64,000 bases of DNA from Crotophaga sulcirostris (Eukaryota; Chordata; Aves; Cuculiformes; Crotophagidae), in contig VYZB01000122.1 in assembly GCA_013397455.1 (NCBI GenBank), forward strand, positions 1,932,783 to 1,996,782, read 5' to 3'. The notes beneath the pieces were generated by a model. It made no database searches. It had not been told where the DNA came from and was given only the letters and a program-made list of their open reading frames with translations. Positions 1 to 10,737 of this stretch are shown here, one piece after another; position 1 is the first letter of the stretch; each line of letters starts with the position of its first letter. The translations under genes were made by a program, and so were the position numbers.

Positions 1-385
1 TCTATGACAAGGTGACCCACTTAACAGACAGGAAAAACCCTGTGGATGAGGTCTGCTTAAATTTTGTTAAAGCCTTTGACACCATTTTCCATAGCATTCT
101 CCTGGAGAAATTGGATGGATGTACTCTTCGCTGGGTAAAAAAAATGGCTGGATGGCCATGTGCAGAGATTTGTGGTGAATTGAGTTAAATTTAGGTGGCG
201 GCCGATCACAAGTGGTGTTCTCCAGGGCTCAGTGTTGGGGCTTGTTCTGCTAAATATCTTTGTCAATGATCTGGGTGAGAGGATCAAGTGCACCCTCAGT
301 AAGTTTACAAGTGACACCAAGTTGTGCAGGAGTGTTGATCTGCTTGAAGGAAGGAAGTTGGATGTGGACAGGTTGGATTGATGTG
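1..385 (+). pseudogene. CR1 ORF2 reverse transcriptase remnant
   Basis: Decayed reverse transcriptase palm region of CR1 ORF2. Motif A survives near 70-110 (KAFDT); a deletion follows near 115-130 and a stop soon after. Motif B is recognisable at 213-260 ([12 protein letters not shown]). The catalytic motif that is normally F-A-D-D in CR1 reads K-F-T-S-D-T-K at 301-321, so the first of the two metal-binding aspartates is now serine. The reading frame also stops at 379-381. The copy cannot encode an active enzyme. No intact upstream endonuclease is visible because the window starts here. Confidence 0.85.
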
Positions 386-710
386 CCGAGGCCAACTGTA
401 TGAGATGCAATATGGCTAAGTGTCAGGTCACTTGGGCCACAACAACCCTATACAATGCTAAAGCTTGCAGATGAATGACTGGAAAGCTGCCCAGTGGAAA
501 AGGACCTAGGTCGGTTCATAGCTGGCTTAACATGAGCCAGCAGTGTGCCCAGATGGCCAAGAAGGCCAGCGGCATTCTGGCTTGTATTAGAAACAGTGCA
601 GCCAGCAGAACTAGCCCAATTGTACTTGGTACTGGTGAGGCTGAACCCTGAATGCTGTGTTCTGTTTTGGGCCACTCACTACAAAAAAGACATTGAGGTG
701 CTGGAGCGCG

Positions 711-730
711 GGCAATGAAGGGCAATGAAG
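711..730 (+). repeat. 10-bp perfect tandem duplication in CR1
   Basis: ggcaatgaag occurs twice head to tail (711-720, 721-730) in the CR1 segment encoding the region before the LVKGLE motif. It is private to this copy among those in the window and looks like replication slippage after insertion. Confidence 0.9.
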
Positions 731-886
731 CTGGTGAAGGGTCTGGAGAACAAGTCTTATGAGGAGCAGCTGAGAGGGCTGGGACTGGTTAGTCTGGAGA
801 AAAGGAGGCTGAGGGGAGACCTTATCTTTCTACAGATACCTGAAAGGAGGTTGTAGCAAGATGGATGTTGCCCTCTTTGCCTAAGT

Positions 887-904
887 AACAATAGGAACAA
901 TAGG
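887..904 (+). repeat. 9-bp perfect tandem duplication in CR1
   Basis: aacaatagg is repeated at 887-895 and 896-904 in the 3' part of the CR1. It is a small slippage product with no functional implication. Confidence 0.85.
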
Positions 905-1150
905 AAATGGCCTCAAGTTGTGCCAGGGAAGGTTTAGGGTATATATTAGGAAATGCTACTTTACTGAAAGGATTGCTAAGCCTTAGAACTGGCTGCACAG
1001 GGAAATGGTTGAATCACCAATCTTGGAGGTATTTAAAAGACATGTAAATGTGGCTCTTAGGGACATGCTTTAGTGCTGGACTTAGCCATGGCAGATTTAA
1101 AGTTAGACTGGATAATCTTAAAAGTCTTTTCCAACCTAAATGATTCTGTA

Positions 1151-4100
1151 AATTGTTTCTTTATTGTCTACAGGATGTACTCAGTTCCTGGACATCCAGC
1201 ACTTCAAAGCTGGGTCTCCAAAAATTTAGACATCTAACATATTTTACACTTCATTGAGATGGCACTGGATACTATGGCAACGAAAGCCTTTCTGCCTTAA
1301 ACTAGTTTCCTTAAACTAGTACTACAAGCTGGTTTATGATAGAGAGTCACCTCTCTATCCCCACTTCGTCTCAAGATAGAGTGCACTTTTAAGATGTCTT
1401 AGGGTTACTATGCCCTACTAGGTTGAGTTTTCTAAAGACCATCCAAGTCTTGGAAATGGTTAGCATCTACCTCAAGTGCCTAAACCTCAAATCAAATTCC
1501 TCTTCCATTACCTCTGAGATGGAGCTTTTGTGTCTGTTGAAGATGATGGAGCCATCTTCAGCTCAAATATTTTCTTTTTGTTGTTTCTTTTTGTTTCTGA
1601 CAAAGCCCCTTCTCAGGGACTTTGGAACTCTGCCTATGGCAAAGAACTTGGACTATTTTTACTTTTAACTCTGCAGATGATACAGTGGCAAGTGGTCTTT
1701 CTTGTTTTGAATTAACCTGGGTTCTAGCTCCCTATGAATACTCAGAACCTGGTTATGTCTGCTGCTGATTTGGTCTCTTGTCTACTTGTGTTTATGTTAA
1801 CTATTAAGAAAAAAAAACCTTCCACATCTGTTGACTTGAATCCCATCCTCATATTTCAAGGAATAATCTCCACAATTTCAGAAGGTTTGGTTTCCCAGAA
1901 CCCTGGAAGCAGTTATAAGATTTTGAGAATTTGGATCTAATTTATAAATGTATTGATACTAAGCTGTTTGGGGAAAGGCTAACCCTGAACTTGCATCTTC
2001 TCGTCCATGAAGTGCACCAAAAATAGAAACACTGTGATAATATCGTAGAATGCTTAGTCTTGTCTTCACACTGCAATTTCAGCCTGCTGACTCAAATGCT
2101 AAGCAACCAGCTAAATGATGTCAATCACAACGCTGCCATCCTGCAATAAGGCAAAAATCTATTTCTTTCATTTGCTCTGTTATATGCCAAATGGTTGGCA
2201 TCAGTTGTTTTTCTTCCATTTCTCCAACATTTTCTGGCATTCTGTGGTGTTAGAAAAGGCAAATTTGCATAGCTAGTGAACAACAACAGATCTGTGAATC
2301 TGCAAGAAAATTTTTTTTTTCTTATTCTAGAATGCCTCGCACAGAAAACAATATATTCTTGGAATTATATGTGAGTGAATAATAGCTGAGACATAAGCAT
2401 ACATTGACTGTTTCTCTCTTTGCCCTGTTTCCTATTGTACTTCAGGTAGTAACACTGCTCCTACTGCTGTACTCTTCTGCTAGTTGAACAATTCTCATAA
2501 ATTTAGGTGTTGCCATGATTTCAGTTTTAGTGAGTTCTAGCTGAGAAAAGATATTATTGTGTCTTTTGAGTGCAAAACTTGAATGGCAGCATTCTAACTT
2601 AAAAAACTCTATTTTAACATGAGTTGGTGTGTGGGACTACTGTCTGAGGATATCAATCTAATTTATCTTATTTAGGTATAGTTTTTAAACTTGTGTTTGT
2701 ATAAAAAATTAAAGGAATGCTTTCACTATAATAATCAACCTTGAAAAAGATGATACACATTAATTTTATTGATGTAGTAATTGAAAAAAAAGTGTTTAAA
2801 TTTTTCTTTATCATGTTGTGCTAATCAAGAATATTAGTGCACCTCATTTGAAGTGTGAGCTGCTTCTTGCAGATATAAACCTGTGCTAAGTCATGGAATG
2901 AATGCATTGTAACCTCTTTGAATATTTTGTTGGTAGGGCCTTTGCAATTCACTTATTTTGCTTTCTTCGTAAAATTAGTGGATCACAGATATTCTCTATG
3001 GAAAACATGTAATTCTATATTGTGGTTTCACATGTTTTTCTGCAGATGTATATCTGTATCCCATACCCTTGTAAAATCTAGCATTTGTGGTTTCAGATTA
3101 TGACTTACTGGACTGCCAGAAGATATGAAATCATGTAATAAGCATTCAAGAATACAAAATTGTTGTCACTGACATTATGAGTTTCATTTCGAAAATAGTC
3201 ATATCCTCCATTTTTATAACTGCAGTTTTGTGGGTAAGATGATTTCAGGTGAGATTTTTTGTAATGGCTTTGTGTGAGTATAAGATTCCTCATTTAGACA
3301 TCTCACATCCTGTTTAGATAGGCATATTATTAAGCTAAATATCTAAGTGTTAATACTGTGTATCCCTTCACATAATTGCAGGCACCTTAACACGTGAGCA
3401 CCAAAGCAAAGGCAAAGTTTAAAAAAAATCTGAAATTCTTTTTATCTCTCATTAAAAAGGCTGGAAACCAAGGTACTCTTTCTTTTTGCAAATTACATAC
3501 TGTGCAAGTGAATTTATATTCTAAGCAAGAAACACCTCTCACCACATGAACTTCCAGGCTAATGGCCTCAGCAAAATGAATATAGAATTTTTTTTCTTGT
3601 AATAGTAATAACATTTGCAGAGATGAAATTGTCAAGATAGCTATTAATACTCCAAATTAAATCTTCCTTATAATCTTCAACATGCTGAAGATAGTTTTTG
3701 ATATATCCTTTGGGAAATTAATACAAAATGCATTGCCTTCTTTATGTCTGCCAGGTTGTAGCAAAGATGCACAATTCTTTCTCTCTCTCACTTTAGCTGG
3801 TCTTTGGTAGTTGGAAATTTTTGATAGCACTATGAAAAAAAATTGCTATGCACAACCTAAGTTAATGCAATGACATAATGAATTTGGGTTTTATTCATAT
3901 GTGTTAATTAAAAAGGCCTAATTCAGTGCATTTATTTGGGAGTTACTAAGAAGGAGTCGTGGCAGCAGCTGACAAGTTTAGTCTTGGAAAAAGAGAAATG
4001 GATGCACTGCACTTATGGTTAGATACATGTGGGACAGGAAAACCCAAATTCTACTTTTTTCTCCAATTAGTATATGCGTTTTAAAGAGTAGTGAACTGAA

Positions 4101-5974
4101 GCCATCTGTAAGCATAAACACGTTACTGACTGCGAACTGACCTGAGTTTTAACCCACAGACATATGCATGTAGAGGTGCTTAGGTGCCTGCAAAGCTCAC
4201 CAGTGACAAAAAGATCTTTCTATGGTATTTTCAGTATCTAAGAGGGCATTAGGGCACCTGACTCCTCTCCACATATCTAGGTTGAAAATTCCTGTGGAAA
4301 TTTTTCTACTAATTTTGGTGAGACTTTTCATGCTCTGAAGGGACTGTGCTAATGAAGTGGAGAGGAAAAATAAAACCTCTAGCGGTATGTTGATCGACTG
4401 CCTTCTGCTTGATGCGAACAAGTAAGCAGCTTTAATTTTCAATAACTGTTATCATCTGTCTGTGTCTCACTCTCATGTATTAGAGACAGTCTGGATGGTT
4501 CTGATAACATGAGATCTCATTTAAAATCTTTACTTGAAGCTCAAGTCAAATGCTAATTGGTGCTTGAATACTTCTGATTTAATTACTTGGTCTGCCACAT
4601 CTCTTTCAAAACAGGTGCTGCACTAAGGAATGCAGGTCTTTTCTGTTGCTTAACTGGGCACAAGAGATGGTTGAAGTTTTGAAGGAAAGCCTTTTGATGG
4701 AATTCTGTCTCTATTTGCAAGCATAAATTTTATATGCTTCTGAAAGAGCATGAAAACCAGGTAAAAGTTTATGAGTTTTGTTGTTTTGGTTTGGTTTGGT
4801 TTGGTTTTGATGTGATGTGGAAGAATAAATATTTAATGTTCAGAAGGAAGCAATACATATAATATGTACAGCACAAATAATACATACAGTACATATAATG
4901 CAATTCAAATGGTGCTAACATTCAGCATTAACTGGTGTTTTCTGTACTGAATCTTCTGAGTTCTAGATATATGTATGTGTGTCTATGCAGGAAAACTTGC
5001 AGAACTAGATCCTTTAATGTTACAAGTTTCTCAAGATATGTGGGATAAAATTGTACATTTTCAGACAATGTTAATGAAAATGCTAAATAATTCACACAAA
5101 TCATTGCATAGAAAATACTTAGAATAGGTTTTGTGAAATTTATTTCCAGCTTTGTAATATACCCACTCCCATTTTTGAAAATTGTAATTTAAAATGTATA
5201 ATTCAGTAATGCTTATAGGAGTTATTACCCTGAATTAATACTTTGGCATTTTAGAATGTTCTGTGTAAAACTTTAATGACTTTATTTTTATTAAATAACT
5301 TCAGAAAAATTGTTCTGCTATTTGAGAGATCTTCATAAGTACTATTCTTTGTCTAAGTCAAAGAAGTAAATGAATATGATGCAAAAGTTGTGATATTTTA
5401 CCTTTTTCTGTGAAAATGTAAATGATTATTTAAGTTGTTGTATGTCAATGCTCTACCAGTTTGAAAAGTATCACTAGTTTGAAAAGACTCAGCATGATAG
5501 GGTTTATTGTACAGATCTGGGGTGATAGGGGCTGACTACCACCCATATGTACTGCATTTATTACTGTACATATAATTTCTGTTTGACAGCTCTTAGAAAT
5601 TAAGTCTCATTTGCCCTAATGTAAGTTAGGGTTTAATCTACTGACAGTGGTATGAAAATATTTTCAGTTTAATTGCTGAAATGCTCTTAAGCTAATTTGT
5701 GTCCACAGAGTAGGAGGAATGCTGTGCTAGTTAAATCAGCACAAGTGTTGCTTATAAACAAAAGGCTGAGGTGTAAGTACGTGAAGAAATTGACCCAGTT
5801 CATGCTTGTTATTCTTAAACCACTGACAACTCTTGGGCTTAGTGTTATTTCAGTTTTGACTGGCTTATTTTAAATTTCAGTGACCTATAGATTTGGAGTA
5901 GAATTGATTAAAACAAAAAAACCAACTAATTAAATAATCAAAGGCCAACCACTTCCTGGGTTGTATTAGCACTA
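1151..5974. other. Unique AT-rich non-coding DNA
   Basis: No gene, known transposon or RNA is recognisable. Small features seen: a 12-bp direct repeat ccttaaactagt (1295-1306 and 1309-1320, 2-bp spacer), a T10 run at 2311-2320, a TTTGG-type simple repeat near 4783-4807, and imperfect acatataat/atacata repeats at about 4852-4911. The longest frames here (about 60-82 codons) overlap one another on both strands and match no family I know. Confidence 0.65.
4783..4807 (+). repeat. Short (TTTGG)n simple repeat
   Basis: Run of ttttggtttggtttggttt pattern, about four to five units of the pentamer, within AT-rich DNA. Short simple repeat of no clear function. Confidence 0.8.
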
Positions 5975-6148
5975 ATATAGACAGCAGCTCCAGGGAAGTG
6001 ATCTTTCCCTTTTATGGCACTTGTGAGACTGGAGTATGGTGTCCAGTTTTGGTTTTCTCAGTAGAAGGCACTGACATATGGGAATGAGAGCACTGAAAGG
6101 CCATTCAGATGGCCAGGGGAGTGGAGCACATGACGTATGATGAGAGGA
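5975..6148 (+). mobile_element. Old CR1 LINE, left part (interrupted)
   Basis: Left half of a diverged CR1, sense on plus. It opens with the ORF2 C-terminal stretch cagctccagggaagtgatc (5984-6002), then the decayed equivalent of the GLEYCVQF region near 6028-6056 and the region before the LVKGLEH motif, and stops after gtatgatgagagg near 6135-6147. At that point the text jumps to a second, less diverged CR1 that repeats the same consensus interval. The missing continuation of this old copy resumes at about 6720, so the two parts are one element split by a later insertion. Confidence 0.75.
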
Positions 6149-6719
6149 CATCGTCCCCCTCTACTCGGCATGGTCAGGGCTCACCTTGAGTACTGCGTAC
6201 AGTTCTGGGCCCCTCAGTTTGGGAAAGATGTCAGGATACTGGAGGGTGTCCAGAGGAGGGCAACAAAGATGGTGAAGGGGCTGGAGCACAANNNNNNNNN
6301 NNNNNNNNNNNNNNNNNNNNNNNNNNNNNNNNNNNNNNNNNNNNNNNNNNNNNNNNNNNNNNNNNNNNNNNNNNNNNNNNNNNNNNNNNNNNNNNNNNNN
6401 NNNNNNNNNNNNNNNNNNNNNNNNNNNNNNNNNNNNNNNNNNNNNNNNNNNNNNNNNNNNNNNNNNNNNNNNNNNNNNNNNNNNNNNNNNNNNNNNNNNN
6501 NNNAAGTTCTTCATTGAAAGGGTGTTTGGCCACTGGAATGCGCTGCCCAGGGAGGTGGTGGAGTCGCCGACCCTGGATATGTTTAAGGGAAGACAGGATG
6601 AGGCACTGAGTGCCATGGTTTAGGTGATGGGATGGTGTTAGTGTTGGCTTATAGGTTGGACTTGATGATCTCAGAGGTCCCTTCCAACCTTGTGATACTG
6701 TGATACTGTGATACTGTGA
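6149..6719 (+). mobile_element. Younger CR1 LINE 3' end nested in old CR1, with gap
   Basis: 5'-truncated CR1 on plus. The left flank carries the ORF2 C-terminus ([17 protein letters not shown] at 6182-6232, then the [13 protein letters not shown] region up to 6291). N bases follow (6292-6503), then the 3' UTR from aagttcttcattgaaaggg through gaggtggtggagtcgcc. The end is a tail of repeated gatactgt units at about 6696-6718. It is clearly less diverged than its host copy. Tail and UTR match the copies at 29171-29454 (+) and 30997-31266 (-), suggesting one subfamily. There is no intact ORF. Confidence 0.92.
6292..6503. other. Assembly gap (212 N)
   Basis: Run of 212 N inside the younger CR1. 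The missing CR1 interval, by comparison with other copies here, is expected to be of roughly this size, so the gap probably hides ordinary CR1 sequence. Protein frames that cross it are meaningless. Confidence 0.99.
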
Positions 6720-7080
6720 ATGTGTTTCTTCGGTCTGAAAAGGAAAAGTTCAGGAGAGACCTTACTGCTGTCTACAACTCCTTGATTGGAAGATGCAGCT
6801 AGATGGAGCTAGAATTGCTTTGGTGATGCATAGCGATAGGATGATACGCTAAGGACAAAGCTGGAAAATGGGAAACTAATTAAATAAGGATATAATTTTT
6901 TGCCATGAAGGTGATCAAACAGAGGAACATGTTGCCTGGAAGGCTGCAGAATGTCCATTGAGGTATTCAAGGCTTAATGACACATAGCCTGAGCAACTTC
7001 ATCTAAGGCGACCTGCTTTGAGCAAGTGTTTAGACTAGGTACCTCAAGTGTATACTATTCTGTATTTCTGTGAAATCATG
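6720..7080 (+). mobile_element. Old CR1 LINE, right part (after nested insertion)
   Basis: Continuation of the old CR1 begun at 5975. It resumes at tttcttcggtctgaaaagg (6723-6741), the diverged form of the CR1 segment encoding [12 protein letters not shown], followed by the gagaccttactgctgtctacaactcc stretch, a decayed 3' UTR (aacatgttgcctggaaggctgcag near 6928-6951) and a tail-like tctgtatttctgtga near 7059-7073. The left part ended at the consensus position just before this. Divergence is visibly higher than in the nested copy, as expected for an older insertion. Confidence 0.7.
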
Positions 7081-9079
7081 CTACCTGGGAGCCAAATAAA
7101 CATCCATACTGTAGTGTGCTTTGGCTTCAAAGAACTGTCTTAAAACCATTGTAAATTTATGTGTAGATGGGGCCTTCGCTGACCTTTTCCCCCATGATTT
7201 ATCAAGCTGGAAGATAATAAGAAGGTGCTTGCAGACTAGCTAGCAAGAATGGAGACTTGGAGAACATTCTGTTCACTAGGATATTGTACTCCGACAGCAT
7301 TCTTCACTTAGTGGCTGTGATTACATGACCCTCTCAAACTGATAAAGCAAACAGGGATGTGGGCAGTAGGGAAGTAATTTAGAGAAAAACCTTGAGTATG
7401 GAGTTTCCCAACTTTATTAACATAGAATATGTGTTACTTATGAAAAACTGAATAAGACCTGGAGGCAAAGGGTAAATTGCAGGCATGTGAACTTTTGCTA
7501 TGATGTATAATCAATACAGTGTTGTACCAATATGAAAAATGTTTGACCTGCTTGCAGATCCTGGAAGGCATGTAAGCAGTAAGAATGGGGATGTAAATTC
7601 AGGCAGCCAGTAAAGAGCACCATCCCATTTGCATTTTGTATCTAGGATCAAGGTGCTTAAAGCACACTTAGTGTCGATAAGGATATATTTCTAAACTTAT
7701 ACGGTGACTCTGGAACCTCTAAGCCTCTCTGAGATCTACAGGATACTGTAAGATTGGGAGTCTGACTTGTGCTGCCCCACCCCCTGTGGCTTCAGGCTGC
7801 CAGGCTGAGGTAAAGATTGCCATACGTGGGGGAATCCCATTTCTGCCTGTGTTTCTGCTGCTGCCAAGAGCCAGCCTGATCAGGCTGTTCCACCAACACC
7901 AGCTGACCCACTCCTGGTCTGTCTTCCATTGATCCTCATTGAGGTGGTGCTTTCCTTCTATTCCACAGTATGGGATCTCAGACCATGAGGGAAAACATCA
8001 CCTTTGCTCCTGGTTTTCTCTGGCATCTGACTAGTCCCTCCTATTCCTTACATTGCTCCCAGTCAATTTGACATAGATTCTCCTTGGCAATGTTCATATA
8101 TTCATATTCATTCCCTGGGACTGGTGTGATGCAGTTCACTGCATGGAGTTTTTAGTCCTCTTCCAGCTCTAGGCCATTCTGAAGTTTCACCATCAAGAGG
8201 AATGGTTCTGCCTTTCCCTCTTCTCATTTTTGGTCTTGTTTGAATAAGATGTTCTCTGTAGAAACAAGAAAATTGGCATACCCCACATAGCTTTGGTTGC
8301 AGTACTGCTATCATCTTCATGTGGACACTCTGTCCTGGTCTTGTCCTCAATAGCTTCATCAGGTTCCTTGAGCTTTGGGCTTAACTATTCTCCAAGCATG
8401 CACAGGAATTTCTAGTTTATATTCTTATCTTGGATGAACAACACTTGTTCAAAGATTTCTTCTCTGAGGTTGTCTAAAACACCATAGGTGATCTCACAGC
8501 CTTGTCTTGTAGAAGCAATTGTCCATGTAGACAGACATAGCATTTATCTATGACCTGGGACTCCTTGACTATCAAGGAGAGTATCCCTGATTATAGGCCA
8601 GAAAGAAGGTACTTCATTCAGTTTTCTGAAATAAGCATGAGTAAGAATTTTCTCATTTGAACTGTGAACTCTACACAGATGTACATTAGATGCTATTTTG
8701 CTGATTGCTTCTGTGGTGCTGGTATGTACTAACTTATTAGTAACAATAAATACGCACAAGTACATGCATGAAAAAGCCTTGAAAATACTGGAGTATTACT
8801 TAATTGATAGTTCAGTGTATTTGCATGATCAACTGTTGTTTGACAATATTTTATGCCATTTTTTTTTCTACTGTGTTTCTGAGATCCAGAGCCAAATTTA
8901 CTTGAATTAAGATGACATGTAATTACAAATGGCCTGTGAGACTTTTCATTCTTGCAGACTTTGCTGGGAGTCGATTTCTTGTTTGTTTTCACATTAGGAC
9001 AGAGGTAAGCATTTCTGCTTTAATAAGAAGGAAGATATAAGTGGGAAAAGCAAAAACAACTGGGTGATAACAGAATATG

Positions 9080-9560
9080 TTTGAATCAGTTTGCAGTGTA
9101 AATTAAACCTTTGTAATATTGCTGACCTTTGTCTCATTGTAACAAAGGCAGAAAGCAGCAGGCGCTATATGACTCATTTTACCTCCCAGTGCATGCCTGC
9201 ATTTTTCACCATGCCCAGTTTCAGAAGGGGAGAGAGAAAATTAACACTTTACAAGCACAAGCATTCTCCCTGATCCTGGAGTGCTGTGCAGGACAGGCAG
9301 CTCCTGCCTTGCAATGGGCAGCGCTTCACATAAGTCATTAGTTGCATTGCTTAGGTGACCAATTTAACAATAAGTTCTTGATGAGAGCAGGAAAAACTGC
9401 CGCTGGCAATAATGAGCTTGAAAGATCACAGGGGGTCTTTGCCATGAAGTTCTTCCTGCATCCAAGGTTTGAGCAGTGTTCGAGACGCGCAGACATATGT
9501 CATAGGGTGCTGTATTTTAACATCAGTCTTTTTGTACTCTTTTCATTTTCTTTGTTGGAG
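9080..9560. promoter_or_regulatory. Candidate conserved non-coding block with SOX-type motif cluster
   Basis: Within 45 bp there are two direct copies of cctttgt (9108-9114, 9126-9132) and one inverted copy acaaagg (9142-9148). The last two form a perfect 7-bp inverted repeat with a 9-bp spacer. ACAAAG is the core recognised by SOX HMG-box factors (and resembles TCF/LEF sites). Downstream, at about 9320-9490, several CpG dinucleotides survive (gcagcgc, gccgctgg, cgagacgcgc) although CpG is scarce in the surroundings. This is the pattern of an enhancer-like element, but conservation cannot be seen from one sequence; the call is inference. Confidence 0.3.
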
Positions 9561-10715
9561 AAATCCAGTGTAATGAAGCAATAGGTAGAATTTATCTTTC
9601 TTAATCAACAGATTTAGCCCTGTATTCCTGAAATAGGCTTTGAGTTTTCATGGTTAGTTCTGCACTATTTCACCAGAAGTGCATGAAAAGATCACTAGGA
9701 GATGTGAATGTAGAAACCTAAGACAGCAGAAGCTCAAGGGAAGGAAAGGAACTATCAATTATGCTGTTCATAGTGTTCTGGAGATTTCTGCTTTCCCCTT
9801 CCTGTGCAAAATGTATTCAGAGAAACGCTCCTGAAACTGAGTGCTTACAGAATGTGTTCATGTAGTATTTGCAAGAGATTTGCTTTTCTTACCTGGACAG
9901 AAGAACTGCAGTCATGATATCCTATGCCTTTGTTAGCAATAGTTCAGCTGACTGATTTAAATAGTAACATATTGAATCTTTATTTTGTCAGTGTTTTCCT
10001 AATCATGTTTTGTTTCTTTCTTTGTATTTTAGAGTTCTTTTTCCTAACAAATAGAAGAGAGTTTTATTTGTGTTCCTTTTTTTTTTTTTGGAAATATGAA
10101 AAAGGTCAGTGAATTAGAAATAAGGATGGTGCCTTATTTTGACTACTGAGTAAACTGAGTAAAAGGCTTCTGTTGCAGGTTTTGGACTAAAGCTGAAGCC
10201 TTCTCTAATCACAGCCCAGTTCCCGAGTTGAACCTGACTCTGAGACGTTGTCAGGTTTAAACTGAACTATCCAGATCTGTGGCTGCATTCAGATCTGTAT
10301 ATCTGCATTATGTCTAGGTGAAGTTTATTATTCTAGTACTTTATGTCACAGGTGCTTGAGGTTCTCCCTAATACCTTGCTGAAAAGTTTTTTTTTTTTTA
10401 ATGAGGTACTCTCATTTTGTTTTTTTTTTTTGAGAAAAAGGCTGAAATATTTTCTCAAAATTTGTAAGCATTTCAGACTTAAACAAATTTGAGATCAGAC
10501 ATCTGCCAGGTGGTTTGAAGCTCTGATTGCACTTAAGTTTTAGTACCAACTTATTGTCGAACTCATTGTGTTTTTTTTCTTGAAGAACTGCCCTAAGGCA
10601 CTTTTACCAAATAACTTAATTAATAAGCTTACTTTGTATTATATTGTCTATCTAAGCAGAGAATAAAATAGAACAAGTTTTCTAGTTTAGGAATTCCACT
10701 AAGTAATATAGCTTT

Positions 10716-10737
10716 TAAAGGTCCATCTGGACCTTTA
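10716..10737. repeat. Hairpin-forming palindrome
   Basis: taaaggtcca and tggacctтта-type complementary arms of 10 bp (10716-10725 and 10728-10737) separated by 2 bases. The arms are perfectly complementary. Too short and isolated for a known element; it could extrude a cruciform or be chance. Confidence 0.8.

Larger units (their letters stand above)
1..1150 (+). mobile_element. CR1 LINE, 5' end cut by window edge, 3' end complete
   Basis: CR1 non-LTR retrotransposon copy, sense on the plus strand. It enters the window inside the reverse transcriptase: the first codons read YDKVTHLTDR and then a motif A relic, KAFDTIFHSILLEK, at about 70-110. The C-terminal ORF2 region (readable as [20 protein letters not shown] near 539-602) and the 3' UTR follow, ending with the CR1 tail gattctgta at 1142-1150. 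Frames are broken many times; two small tandem duplications (711-730, 887-904) lie inside. It closely resembles the CR1 at 14767-16265 and probably belongs to the same subfamily. Its 5' end lies outside the window. Family membership is established knowledge; the subfamily is inferred by eye. Confidence 0.93.

Noticed and set aside
6137..6616. Frames of 100-151 codons on both strands across the N gap
   Set aside because: Most residues are unknown because of the N run; the readable flanks are CR1.
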